A stretch of DNA of 64,000 bases, taken from Gemmatimonadales bacterium. GTDB lineage: Bacteria > Gemmatimonadota > Gemmatimonadetes > Gemmatimonadales > GWC2-71-9. The stretch spans positions 83,186 to 147,185 of the forward strand of contig DATAOI010000022.1 of the NCBI GenBank assembly GCA_036265815.1, written 5' to 3'. Shown piece after piece: positions 1 through 7,439 of this stretch (positions are counted from its first letter, which is position 1; each line of letters opens with the position of its first letter). The translations under genes were made by a program, and so were the position numbers. The notes beneath the pieces are model-generated. The model worked only from the letters and a program-made list of their open reading frames with translations. It made no database searches and was not told the DNA's origin.

Positions 1-297
1 GCCGGCCAGCTCCACTCTCCGCCGGTTGAGCGCCCACATGGCGAAGTGGGTGTGCCCGTCCACGAAGCCGGGGGTCACCAGGGTTTCCCGCCAGTCGAAC
101 GAGGGGGTGCCCGCGGGAACCATCCTCGCCACGGCCTGAGCCTCGCCGACCGCTCGAATGCGTCCTTCCTGCCACCAGATCGCGTCGCCGGAGAGGCCAG
201 GCGCCAGGGTGAGAATGCGGCGAGCCCGGACGAAGCCCGAGCCGGCGAGATTGGCCGGAATCACTGCGGGTGGGGTGGTTGTGAGGGCGCTTTCCAC
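1..297 (-). CDS. Amidohydrolase, N-terminal part (runs off left edge)
   Basis: Only the first 99 codons are inside the window; the gene continues beyond base 1. The frame opens at a GTG (bases 297-295), with an in-frame TAG five codons upstream, so no earlier start exists. The product has a short beta-sandwich-like N-terminus followed by PGFVDGHTHF, the HxH metal-binding strand of the amidohydrolase superfamily. The residues around it (FAMWALNRRRVELAG) resemble YtcJ-type family-3 amidohydrolases, which are metal-dependent hydrolases of uncertain substrate. No clear Shine-Dalgarno precedes the GTG. A TAGACT hexamer lies 9 nt upstream. The family is fairly secure and the substrate unknown. Confidence 0.72.
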   Translation of the reverse strand, partial: MESALTTTPPAVIPANLAGSGFVRARRILTLAPGLSGDAIWWQEGRIRAVGEAQAVARMVPAGTPSFDWRETLVTPGFVDGHTHFAMWALNRRRVELAG

Positions 298-446
298 ATG
301 TTGAAAAGTCTAGGAAGTGAATATCTGGAAGAGCGGGAAAACGGGAGAAAACGCTTCTACTGAACCTAAGATGCGACTGGATACGAGCATCGTAAGTACT
401 ATGTTTTAAGCCTATATCAGTACTGTCACCACTAGCCCAAGCGAGA

Positions 447-465
447 ATGGCGACAGTGTCGCCAT
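447..465. promoter_or_regulatory. Perfect 19-bp palindrome, probable repressor operator
   Basis: Two 9-bp arms (ATGGCGACA and TGTCGCCAT) flank a single G. The arms are perfect inverted repeats with too short a loop for a terminator and no T-run. The site lies about 150 bp upstream of the amidohydrolase GTG, in the 229-bp spacer 298-526. That spacer is visibly AT-richer than its surroundings and holds no gene. Two AGTACT palindromes (395-400 and 419-424) lie between it and the gene. The geometry fits a homodimeric HTH repressor. The regulator is not identifiable here. Confidence 0.45.
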
Positions 466-526
466 ACCTCAAGTAATTATTCAGATTCGATGATTATGAA
501 CATCCTCTACATGGCGAAAGTGCAAC

Positions 527-1339
527 TTATGGGCGTTCGAGACCCATCAGCTGCAGACTCCCACCCCCGCCCTCGTATTGGGGCCCCACGAAGTGAATCG
601 GTGAAGTCTTGAGGGCGGCGGCGAAGTCGTCCTTCCCGATGACCCGAAAGGAACCGGCCATTCCGAGGGTCCAGACTGGCTGAAGCACCAGCCTGCCGCC
701 CGCAGGGCCGCCCCGCTCGCCCGCGCTCCAGGCCAGCTCCACCTGCCCAGCCGTTTTGCTGCCGCTGGTCGACGGCCGGCGGTCCCAGGTCACGCTCGTC
801 TTGCCGACGTTCACCTGGAAGCGGTCTGCCGGGGGCGCCATGATGGTGTCCTCCTCACCCGGGGCGGCCTTCCCCATGACCAGCTTGGCCCCACGGACCT
901 GGGCGCCGACGTTCTTGGCGTAATGGACCAGGTGCCCGCTATTGCTGAGGACGAGCAGCGCCACGTCCCGCGGCCTACCACCGGCCGCTGCCGCCGCTGT
1001 GGCCGTCCATACCCCGAAGAGGAGCGGCTTCCGGCCATTCTTGGAGGCGAAGCTGAAGCCCGGGCCGCGCAGAGTATCCAGCGCGTAGAGACACAATCGG
1101 GAGGGGGTCCACGTCGCGAATTCAGGCTGATCCTTCACCACGCCACGCACCGCCGGATGCAGCTCTCCCGCCTGGGCGGCGGAGAGCGGCCGGTAGTTTT
1201 CCGGGATGGCCTTTCGCGCGGCGGCAGGATTCAGCAGGAGTTGGACACAGAAGGCCGATCGAAGTCCCTCGATCTGGTAGGGCTCCGTTGGCTCGCGATT
1301 CTTCTCCTGGGCGGGCAGCGTCGATGCAGCCAGGAGCAA
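527..1339 (-). CDS. Secreted protein of unknown function
   Basis: I do not recognise the family. The 270-residue product begins with the end of a signal peptide (hydrophobic run ending TLPAQ) and continues as a soluble protein of about 255 residues rich in Gly, Ala and Pro, with few cysteines. The annotated TTG start cuts the hydrophobic core short. In frame upstream lies RYRPLLCAALPLLLAAS, which would complete a normal signal peptide. No ATG, GTG or TTG precedes it, but a GGAGGA (1388-1383) sits 4 nt before an ATC at 1378, with a second ATC at 1375. The true start may therefore be a non-AUG codon. It is last in the ispG operon, 65 nt after the peroxiredoxin gene, which suggests an envelope role. 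Confidence 0.62.
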   Translation of the reverse strand: MLLAASTLPAQEKNREPTEPYQIEGLRSAFCVQLLLNPAAARKAIPENYRPLSAAQAGELHPAVRGVVKDQPEFATWTPSRLCLYALDTLRGPGFSFASKNGRKPLLFGVWTATAAAAAGGRPRDVALLVLSNSGHLVHYAKNVGAQVRGAKLVMGKAAPGEEDTIMAPPADRFQVNVGKTSVTWDRRPSTSGSKTAGQVELAWSAGERGGPAGGRLVLQPVWTLGMAGSFRVIGKDDFAAALKTSPIHFVGPQYEGGGGSLQLMGLERP

Positions 1340-1404
1340 CGGCAGCGCCGCACACAGCAGCGGTCGGTATCGGATGATGGCGTCCTCCGCGAAATGTCCG
1401 CCGC

Positions 1405-1989
1405 TCAGGCCCCTCGCGCCTTCCGGACCGCGGCCCCGAGCTCGGCGTAGTGTTTGGGATCGAGCGCGTTGAATCTGAGGTTGCGATACTTCACCGCTCC
1501 GTCAGGACCGACCACGTACACGGTCCGCCGGGAGAAGCCGCTGGCATCGTAGCTGCCGTATCTCCGAGCGACTTTCTGATCCCGGTCACTGAGCAAGCGG
1601 AACGGCAGGTCCAGGCTGGAAGCGAACCGGGAATGCGTCTCCAGCGAGTCGGTGCTGATCCCCACTACGACGACATCGGGACCGAACAACGAATCGTACT
1701 GCTCGCCGAAGGTGCGCATCTCGGCGGTGCAGCCGCTGGTGAAGTCCCGCGGGAAGAATGCGACCACCACCGTCTTCCCCCGGTCCCGCCAGAGCTGGTA
1801 GGGGTCGTCGGCCGGCCCCACTCCATCTTTGCCGGCCCACGGCAGGGTGAAATCCGGCGCGCGGCGCCCGACTTCCGGTCCCGAGACCATGGTAGCCGTC
1901 GGTTTGCCGTAGCCAGGTTCCTGGGCGCGGAGGGCGGGAGCTCCCGCAAGCAGGAGAGCGGAGATGAGAGCCAGGGCGCGAGCGTGCAT
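1405..1989 (-). CDS. Secreted peroxiredoxin (AhpC/TSA, PrxQ/Bcp-like)
   Basis: A thiol peroxidase that should reduce hydrogen or organic peroxides outside the cytoplasm. Residues 1-22 form a signal peptide ending ALRAQ. The thioredoxin-like fold follows, with the peroxidatic motif PxxxTxxC at P80, T84 and C87 (FFPRDFTSGC). There is no second cysteine at the usual PrxQ resolving position, so it may act as a 1-Cys enzyme or be resolved by a partner. The TlpA-like thioredoxin and CcdA-like conduit encoded just upstream are obvious candidates for supplying reductant. It lies 24 nt after the thioredoxin gene in the same operon. The family is clear; the electron donor is inferred from context. Confidence 0.88.
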   Translation of the reverse strand: MHARALALISALLLAGAPALRAQEPGYGKPTATMVSGPEVGRRAPDFTLPWAGKDGVGPADDPYQLWRDRGKTVVVAFFPRDFTSGCTAEMRTFGEQYDSLFGPDVVVVGISTDSLETHSRFASSLDLPFRLLSDRDQKVARRYGSYDASGFSRRTVYVVGPDGAVKYRNLRFNALDPKHYAELGAAVRKARGA

Positions 1990-2013
1990 GAGCGGAGAGC
2001 CTCGGACGAAGGT

Positions 2014-2520
2014 TTATCGGTGCTCGGTGACTCGGCGAAGCACGGCAGCGATGTCCTGGGTGCCGCCGAGGCCGGTGTAGGCCACCTTCCCCGCGGCATC
2101 CACCACGACGACATAGGAGGTGGACGGCACTTGGTAGGCGCGGATGCTGGTACCCTGATCGTCGTAGAGGGTGCGGAAAGGAGGGTGATCGGTGGCCAGA
2201 TACCGGCGCACCCGCGTGGGGGTCTGGTTCACGGTGACGTTCACGCCGATGAATTCCACGCGATCGCCGAACTCCTGGTGCGCCGCCTCGACCCGGGGAA
2301 GCAGCTCCTTGCAGAGCTCGCACCAGGTGGCCCAGAACTCCAACAGCACGGGCTTCCGGCCGATGAACTGAGCCAGATCGACCGGCTTGCCGTCGAGGTC
2401 GTCGACCGACACCGCGGGGGCCTTGGCGCCGACCGCTATGCCGGCATCCTGCCCGGCCACCGGGCCTGCGAGACCGGCCAGAGCCGCGCCAACTACGAGG
2501 ACCTCGCGCCACCGCCTCAC
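2014..2520 (-). CDS. TlpA-like membrane-anchored or secreted thioredoxin
   Basis: A thioredoxin-fold protein of 168 residues with an N-terminal hydrophobic signal or anchor (VLVVGAALAGLAGPVAGQ). The redox site is WATWCELC, a CxxC in the position normal for TlpA/ResA-type proteins, followed downstream by the usual cis-proline loop (QVPSTSYVV). Such proteins reduce or isomerise disulfides in exported proteins. The start is the GTG at 2520, which overlaps the stop of the upstream ccdA-like gene as GTGA. A longer frame reaching back to 2604 would only read through that gene. Position between the ccdA-like conduit and the peroxiredoxin suggests it relays electrons from membrane to peroxidase. Confidence 0.85.
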   Translation of the reverse strand: MRRWREVLVVGAALAGLAGPVAGQDAGIAVGAKAPAVSVDDLDGKPVDLAQFIGRKPVLLEFWATWCELCKELLPRVEAAHQEFGDRVEFIGVNVTVNQTPTRVRRYLATDHPPFRTLYDDQGTSIRAYQVPSTSYVVVVDAAGKVAYTGLGGTQDIAAVLRRVTEHR

Positions 2521-3233
2521 AGGACGCCTCCCATCCGCACCAGGTAGTACTCGGCCATCCCGATCAGGAGCACGCCCCCTGCTCGCTTGATCCAGACCAT
2601 CCATCGGCCTGCCCGCGGCAAGGCCGTCACCAGCCCACCGAACAGGCCGACCGCGACCAGGAGCGCCGTCATTCCCAGGGAGAACACCAGCAGATAGAGA
2701 AAGCCCAGCGCCGCACTGCCGCTCCTCGCCACGAAGGTGAGCACCGCAGCGAAGGCCGGCGCGCCGCAGGGAGCGGCCACCAGTCCCGAGGCGGCGCCCA
2801 TCGCGAACGCGGCGGCGGGGGAGTCACCCACCAGTCGGCCGGCCCACGCGGCCCAACGCGCCGGTGCGCTCACGGTAAAGACGTCCAGCATGGCCAGGCC
2901 GAACACCAGCAGCAGATTGGCCGTCAGAAAGTACGCCCAGGGGCTCGAGCTGACCGTGCCGAAGAGCGTACCCGTCAGCCCGGCAAGCAGGCCGAGCAGC
3001 GAGTAGACCAGCGCCAAGCCCGTGACGTAGGACAGGGTCAGCGCCACCGCCCGAGCGCGCGCCGGCCGGCGGGTGCCCAGCCCACTCAGCACGCCCGCCG
3101 TGATGGGGATCATCGGGTAGACGCAGGGTGTGAGACTGGTCGCGAGGCCGGCGCCAAAGAGCAGCGGAATCGCCACCAGCGGCTGCTCGCGGAGCGTGGA
3201 GTCGAGACCGGCGACGAGCTGGGTGTGGGACAC
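2517..3233 (-). CDS. CcdA/DsbD-type thiol-disulfide conduit
   Basis: A polytopic membrane protein with about six transmembrane segments, like the central domain of DsbD. The first membrane cysteine is in SLTPCVYPMIPIT, the usual Pro-Cys-x-x-Pro signature, and the second is in VAAPCGAPAF in the fourth segment. The pair moves electrons from cytoplasmic thioredoxin to the outside face. I chose the GTG at 3233, which follows the ispG stop by one base. An ATG at 3269 inside ispG is an alternative that would add 12 residues. Its 3' end overlaps the TlpA-like gene. It probably powers that thioredoxin and the secreted peroxiredoxin. Confidence 0.85.
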   Translation of the reverse strand: MSHTQLVAGLDSTLREQPLVAIPLLFGAGLATSLTPCVYPMIPITAGVLSGLGTRRPARARAVALTLSYVTGLALVYSLLGLLAGLTGTLFGTVSSSPWAYFLTANLLLVFGLAMLDVFTVSAPARWAAWAGRLVGDSPAAAFAMGAASGLVAAPCGAPAFAAVLTFVARSGSAALGFLYLLVFSLGMTALLVAVGLFGGLVTALPRAGRWMVWIKRAGGVLLIGMAEYYLVRMGGVL

Positions 3234-3234
3234 G

Positions 3235-4473
3235 TCACCCGGCCCGGGGAGCGACCGAGTGCGCGTCATAGCGGCTGGCCACGTAGTCCTCGAGGATCTG
3301 GAGGAACTCGGGCACGATCGCCTCACCTTTCAGCGTCAGCATGAGCCGGCCATCGATGTACACCGGCGCCTTGGGCTCCTCGAACGTCCCCGGGAGGGAG
3401 ATGCCGATGTCGGCGTGCTTGGATTCGCCAGGCCCGTTCACAACGCAACCCATGACGGCGACCTTCATCTCCGCCACCCCGGGTCGCTCCTCCCGCCACA
3501 CCGGCATCTTGGCGCGGAGATAGTCCTGAATCTCCTGGGCCATCTGCTGAAAGAAGGTGCTGGTGGTTCGGCCGCAGCCGGGACAGCTGGTCACCTGCGG
3601 GCTGAAGCTCCTGAGGCCGAGCGACTGGAGCACCTGCTGGGCCACCTGGACCTCTTCCGTACGGTCACCGCCGGGGGCGGGCGTGAGAGAGACGCGGATG
3701 GTATCCCCGATTCCCTCCTCCAGCAGAATGCTGAGCCCGGCCGTGCTCGCGATGATCCCCTTGGATCCGAGCCCGGCCTCGGTGAGACCGAGATGCAACG
3801 GGTAGTCGCACCGGCCGGCAAGCATCCGGTAGACATCGACCAGGTCCTGCACCCCCGACACTTTCGCGCTGAGCACGATGCGGTCGTGGGGCAGCCCGGT
3901 GTCTTCGGCGAGCTCGGCGGACTGGAGCGCGCTCTCGACCATCGCATCCATGGTGACCGCGCGGGTGTCTCGCGGCGTGGCCAGCCGCGCGTTCGCGTCC
4001 ATCATCTCCGTCAGCAGCTGCTGGTCGAGCGAGCCCCAGTTGACCCCGATCCGTACCGGCTTGTCGTTGGCAATCGCCACCTCCACGATGGCGCGGAAGT
4101 GCTCGTCGTGCCGCTTCCCACCCACGTTCCCCGGGTTGATCCGGTACTTGGCCAGCGCCTCCGCGCAGGCGGGATAGCGGGTCAGCAGCAGATGGCCGTT
4201 GTAGTGGAAGTCGCCCACGATCGGCACCGTGACGCCCATGCCCTCGAGCTGCTCGACGATCTCGGGCACCGCCGCCGCCGCCGCCTCGTTGTTGACTGTC
4301 ACCCGCACCAGCTCGCTCCCGGCCCGGCCCAGCTCGGCCACCTGCTGGACCGTGCTCGCGACATCGGCCGTGTCGGTGTTGGTCATCGACTGGACCACGA
4401 TCGGGTGCGCCGAACCCACGGGAACACCGCCGATCGAGGCGGTAACGGTCCGGCGTCGGGGAAAGGGTGGCAT
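3235..4473 (-). CDS. ispG: 4-hydroxy-3-methylbut-2-en-1-yl diphosphate synthase IspG (GcpE)
   Basis: Converts methylerythritol cyclodiphosphate to HMBPP in the penultimate step of the MEP isoprenoid pathway, using a 4Fe-4S cluster. The 412-residue length fits the bacterial two-domain form without the plant-type insert. The N-terminal TIM barrel opens with [12 protein letters not shown]. The cluster ligands are the two cysteines of TSCPGCGRT near residue 293, the cysteine of [11 protein letters not shown] near residue 339, and the following glutamate. The ATG at 4473 is preceded by TATATT six bases upstream, consistent with a leaderless transcript. It is first in an operon whose other genes handle envelope thiols, an unusual pairing. 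Confidence 0.96.
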   Translation of the reverse strand: MPPFPRRRTVTASIGGVPVGSAHPIVVQSMTNTDTADVASTVQQVAELGRAGSELVRVTVNNEAAAAAVPEIVEQLEGMGVTVPIVGDFHYNGHLLLTRYPACAEALAKYRINPGNVGGKRHDEHFRAIVEVAIANDKPVRIGVNWGSLDQQLLTEMMDANARLATPRDTRAVTMDAMVESALQSAELAEDTGLPHDRIVLSAKVSGVQDLVDVYRMLAGRCDYPLHLGLTEAGLGSKGIIASTAGLSILLEEGIGDTIRVSLTPAPGGDRTEEVQVAQQVLQSLGLRSFSPQVTSCPGCGRTTSTFFQQMAQEIQDYLRAKMPVWREERPGVAEMKVAVMGCVVNGPGESKHADIGISLPGTFEEPKAPVYIDGRLMLTLKGEAIVPEFLQILEDYVASRYDAHSVAPRAG

Positions 4474-4479
4474 CGCCGG

Positions 4480-4485
4480 AATATA
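4480..4485 (-). promoter_or_regulatory. -10 hexamer of ispG, leaderless type
   Basis: TATATT on the minus strand ends exactly 6 nt before the ispG ATG, so transcription would start at or next to the start codon. No convincing -35 is seen at 16-18 bp. No Shine-Dalgarno precedes the gene, which supports a leaderless reading. The same spacing recurs at three other leaders in this window. Confidence 0.5.
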
Positions 4486-4540
4486 ACTCCGCGCCAAGGG
4501 CGTTCTTGCGCGGGGTTCCCGACCTCCGCGAAATTCGGGG

Positions 4541-5548
4541 ATGCCTCCGAACCCCGAGTCTGTCACTCCCCGGGCCGCCATCACCGGCGTGGGCGGGTAC
4601 GTGCCGGCACGGGTGGTGACCAACCTCGAGCTCGCTGCCCGGCTGGACACCTCGGACGAGTGGATCGTGACCCGCACCGGCATCCGCGAGCGCCGGCGGG
4701 GCGCGCCGGGCGAAACCACCTCCACGATGGGCGCGGAGGCGGTGCGCCGACTGATGGCGCAACGCGGTCTGGGACCGGACGACGTGGGCGCACTGATCGT
4801 GGCGACGGTCAGTCCCGACATGCTCTTCCCGGCTACCGCCTGTCTGATCCAGGATCAGGTCGGGTTGCGGAACACCTGGGGATTCGACCTCTCGGCGGCC
4901 TGCTCCGGCTTCCTCTACGCCCTTACGACCGGCGCGCAGATGGTGGTGGCCGGCGCGCACCGGCGGGTGATCGTGGTGGGGGCCGACCTGATGAGTGCGA
5001 TCATCGACCCGCTCGACCGGACCACGGCCGTCCTGTTTGGCGACGGCGCCGGCGCGGTGCTGCTGGAACGGGCCGAGCCAGGTTTCGGAATCCTGGACTT
5101 CTACCACCGGGTGGACGGGAGTGGTCGAGACGATCTGCTGATGCCCGCCGGAGGGAGTCTGCATCCCGCCAGCACGGCGACCGTTACCGCCCGGCAACAT
5201 TTCCTGCGCCAGAATGGACGGGTGGTCTTCAAGTTCGCCATCTCCCAGATGACCGAGTGCATCGAGATTCTGCTGGGCCGGCACCAGCTCACCCCCGCCG
5301 ACATCGCGCTGGTCATTCCCCATCAGGCAAACCAGCGGATTCTCGATGCCACCGCCGAGCGGTTGGGGCTGCCGGCTGAGCGGATGGCGTCGGTGATCGC
5401 GCGCTACGGCAACACCACCGGGGCGACGCTCCCACTCGCACTGGAAGACGCGCTGTGCCACGGACGCATCAAGCGCGGAGACCTGGTGGTGTTCGTGGCG
5501 GTGGGAGCGGGATTCACGGTCGGCGCAACCCTGGTCCGCTGGCAATAG
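4541..5548 (+). CDS. fabH: Beta-ketoacyl-ACP synthase III FabH
   Basis: Starts fatty acid synthesis by condensing an acyl-CoA primer with malonyl-ACP. The 335-residue thiolase-fold protein has the full catalytic triad: C121 in LSAACSGF, H261 in VIPHQAN and N291 in RYGNTTGAT. The GDGAGA turn near residue 169 is also typical. It starts 67 bp from ispG on the opposite strand and stands alone, without the plsX, fabD or acpP genes that often flank fabH. It ends 17 bp before the convergent aldo/keto reductase gene. Function is secure; primer specificity cannot be read from the sequence. Confidence 0.95.
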   Translation: MPPNPESVTPRAAITGVGGYVPARVVTNLELAARLDTSDEWIVTRTGIRERRRGAPGETTSTMGAEAVRRLMAQRGLGPDDVGALIVATVSPDMLFPATACLIQDQVGLRNTWGFDLSAACSGFLYALTTGAQMVVAGAHRRVIVVGADLMSAIIDPLDRTTAVLFGDGAGAVLLERAEPGFGILDFYHRVDGSGRDDLLMPAGGSLHPASTATVTARQHFLRQNGRVVFKFAISQMTECIEILLGRHQLTPADIALVIPHQANQRILDATAERLGLPAERMASVIARYGNTTGATLPLALEDALCHGRIKRGDLVVFVAVGAGFTVGATLVRWQ

Positions 5549-5565
5549 CGCGGGACCGGCGCGGG

Positions 5566-6444
5566 CTAGGGCGCCGTCGAGAACTCGGCCGCGTCGATGG
5601 CAGCCAGATCGGCGGGCGTGAGGGTGAGATCGGCGGCCCCGATGGCGTCCAACGCGTGCGCCACCGTGCGCGCGCTCGGAATCGCGATCACCGCTGGCGA
5701 CTGTGCCAGGACCCAGGCCAGCACCAGCGCGTGGGGCGACGCGCCGACTCGGGCTGCCATCGCCTGCAGGACCGGATGGGCGGGGAGCTTGCGGTTGAGC
5801 CGGCCGCCGCCGGTGGGACTGTAGGCGAGAAACCCGATGCCTCGCCCGGTGCAGTGACGCAGCACCCCCGTCGTCAGGGCCTCCCGAAAGAACGGATTGA
5901 GCCGGTTCTGCACGCTGGTGACCGGGAGGATCGACTCGGCCGTCCGGATCTGCTCGACCGAGACGTTGGACAAGCCGACCCGGCGGACCTTGCCCTCCCG
6001 GCGCAGCTCCTCCAGGGCGCCGATGCTCTCGGCGAACGGCACTCTCGGGTCGGGTGCGTGGAGCTGGTAGAGATCGATCTGCTCGACCTCGAGCGCCCGG
6101 AGGGAGCGATCGCAGGCGGCCCGGAGGTGCGCCGGTCGGGCGTCGCTCTCCCAGGCGCCGTTCCGCCGGACGATCCCGCCCTTGGTTGCCACCTGCACGG
6201 TTCCGCGATCCCCGCCCCAGGTCCGGAGCGCCCGGGCGATCAGCCGCTCGTTGTGACCGACATCGTGCTGGTCCAAGCAGTACGCGTCGGCGGTGTCCAG
6301 GAGAGTCACGCCGGCATCTAGCACGACGCGGAGGACCGCCAACGCCTGCGCCTCCGGGGGTCGGTCCTGAATGGAGAGATGCATCCCGCCGTAGCCGATG
6401 GCGGTGACCGGCGGGCCGTCCGGTCCGAGCGGGCGGAGGTTCAC
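5566..6444 (-). CDS. Aldo/keto reductase
   Basis: An NAD(P)H-dependent reductase of carbonyl compounds with a TIM-barrel fold. The catalytic tetrad is visible: D50 and Y55 in LLDTADAY, K88 in VATKGG and H129 in YQLHAPD. The C-terminal half has the cofactor-binding stretch ending AVIAIPSARTVAHALD. At 292 residues it is slightly short but complete, and resembles the general-stress or oxidoreductase AKR subgroup rather than sugar-specific members. A GGAGG three bases before the GTG start supports the chosen start. It is the last of three minus-strand genes (receiver protein, small unknown, this one). Substrate unknown. Confidence 0.9.
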   Translation of the reverse strand: MNLRPLGPDGPPVTAIGYGGMHLSIQDRPPEAQALAVLRVVLDAGVTLLDTADAYCLDQHDVGHNERLIARALRTWGGDRGTVQVATKGGIVRRNGAWESDARPAHLRAACDRSLRALEVEQIDLYQLHAPDPRVPFAESIGALEELRREGKVRRVGLSNVSVEQIRTAESILPVTSVQNRLNPFFREALTTGVLRHCTGRGIGFLAYSPTGGGRLNRKLPAHPVLQAMAARVGASPHALVLAWVLAQSPAVIAIPSARTVAHALDAIGAADLTLTPADLAAIDAAEFSTAP

Positions 6445-6472
6445 CGGCCTCCGAGCCCGGTGACCGCCGACT

Positions 6473-6745
6473 TCACGCCAGCCCCAACTGCCTGGTGAGC
6501 CGGCGCCAGTCGTCGGCGCCCAGGATCCCCTGCTCCAGCAAGGGGCTCAGGGTCGCCAGGATCTCGGCGCGGGAGCCATCGATCCGCCGATCCCGCAGCT
6601 CGCTGATCATGCGAGAGAAGCGGTGCTCGTACTCGTCCGCCTTGAGGTCCCCACTGGTGCGCTGGGCCGCGAGCTTGCGGAGCTCCTCCGCCACCCGCGC
6701 GGGGGTCACGGGCTTGAGGGTGTCGCCCTGCTGGTCAGCCGACAT
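6473..6745 (-). CDS. Small helical protein of unknown function
   Basis: Ninety residues, highly charged, predicted all-helical and lacking signal or membrane segments. The stretch LKADEYEHRFSRMISELRD, followed by a second short element ending LLEQGILGADDWRRL, has the flavour of SHOCT-type oligomerisation motifs (short helix, Gly-Asp/Glu turn, helix), but this is weak. An AGAGG lies 6 nt upstream of the ATG. It sits between a single-domain response regulator and an aldo/keto reductase, all on the minus strand. No function assigned. Confidence 0.7.
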   Translation of the reverse strand: MSADQQGDTLKPVTPARVAEELRKLAAQRTSGDLKADEYEHRFSRMISELRDRRIDGSRAEILATLSPLLEQGILGADDWRRLTRQLGLA

Positions 6746-6837
6746 GTCGTACCTCTCACAAGGCCATGGGTGAGGTGAAGCGACGATCCACCTGCATTAT
6801 GGCTCGCACCGGCGCGCCACGTCCAGGGTCGAAGTCA

Positions 6838-7278
6838 CTACGGTCGCCTGACCCGGCGGGGTCCACTGGTGGTGCCGCGCGGAGCGGGGCGCCGCGGCGC
6901 ACCTCCCAGGCAGCGACGCACCTGCCCCAGCAGGGCCTCGACCGAAAAGGGCTTGCCCAGCACGGCACACGGAGCGACCACGCCAGCACCGGCCAGATGA
7001 TCGGTGGCATACCCCGACATCAGGATGATCGGCAGGGCGGGATGGGACTCGGACAGGGTCCGGAGCAGCTCGACCCCGTCGAGCCGGGGCATGATGACGT
7101 CCGTTACGACGAGGCCGAGCCGCCGCTGTGGGTCGCCGACCAGCTCGAGCGCCTCCACGCCATCCTTCGCGGTGGTCACGTGGTAGCCCTCGCCTTCCAG
7201 GGCGCGGGCGGCGAAACGCCGCACGGCGGGCTCATCATCGACGACGAGAACGTGCTGAGGCGCCCCGGGAGAAGGCAT
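6838..7278 (-). CDS. Single-domain response regulator (CheY-like receiver)
   Basis: A phospho-acceptor receiver domain with no output domain. Key residues are D14 and D15 (acidic pair), D60 (phosphorylation site in VVTDVIMP), S88 (ILMSGY) and K109 (LGKPF). After residue 122 the chain becomes a Pro/Arg-rich tail of about 24 residues with no recognisable fold. No histidine kinase is nearby, so it is an orphan that probably works in a phosphorelay or by protein contact. The ATG is preceded by TAGATT at a 6-nt spacing, indicating a leaderless transcript, and the downstream genes may share it. Confidence 0.9.
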   Translation of the reverse strand: MPSPGAPQHVLVVDDEPAVRRFAARALEGEGYHVTTAKDGVEALELVGDPQRRLGLVVTDVIMPRLDGVELLRTLSESHPALPIILMSGYATDHLAGAGVVAPCAVLGKPFSVEALLGQVRRCLGGAPRRPAPRGTTSGPRRVRRP

Positions 7279-7284
7279 GGATCA

Positions 7285-7290
7285 AATCTA
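7285..7290 (-). promoter_or_regulatory. -10 hexamer of the receiver-protein gene, leaderless type
   Basis: TAGATT on the minus strand ends 6 nt before the ATG at 7278. The upstream region is GC-rich without a good -35 at standard spacing; a TTGCGA is present but 20 bp away. The spacing matches the ispG, kinase and amidase leaders. Confidence 0.45.
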
Positions 7291-7340
7291 ACCGCGGCCG
7301 GGGGCATCGGTCGCAAGGGGGGAGGACGGCCTGAACGAGG

Positions 7341-7376
7341 CAACGGGACGCCCGGCCTGAGCCGGACATCCCGTTG
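7341..7376 (-). terminator. Stem-loop terminator after nrdJ
   Basis: A 16-bp stem with a 4-nt loop (7357-7360) lies 64 bp after the nrdJ stop. Read as minus-strand RNA every position pairs, using two G-U wobbles. Read as plus-strand RNA the same two positions are mismatches, so the stem is fitted to nrdJ transcripts. Only a weak U-rich stretch follows, so termination may be partly factor-dependent. Confidence 0.7.
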
Positions 7377-7439
7377 GGGCACCACCCGTGCGCTCCTCGA
7401 GTCGGTTACGTCAATCGAGCTACCTGCGGATGACCACGA

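Noticed and set aside
46..363. 105-residue plus-strand frame at the left edge
   Set aside because: It is antisense to the amidohydrolase frame with the HxH motif and has no domain.
3130..5379. 749-residue plus-strand open frame opposite ispG
   Set aside because: It is Arg/Gly/His-rich, has no recognisable domain and lies antisense to ispG and across fabH in another frame. GC-rich shadow.
3665..5545. 626-residue minus-strand open frame across fabH and ispG
   Set aside because: Composition is typical of a shadow frame, and it covers two secure genes on both strands.
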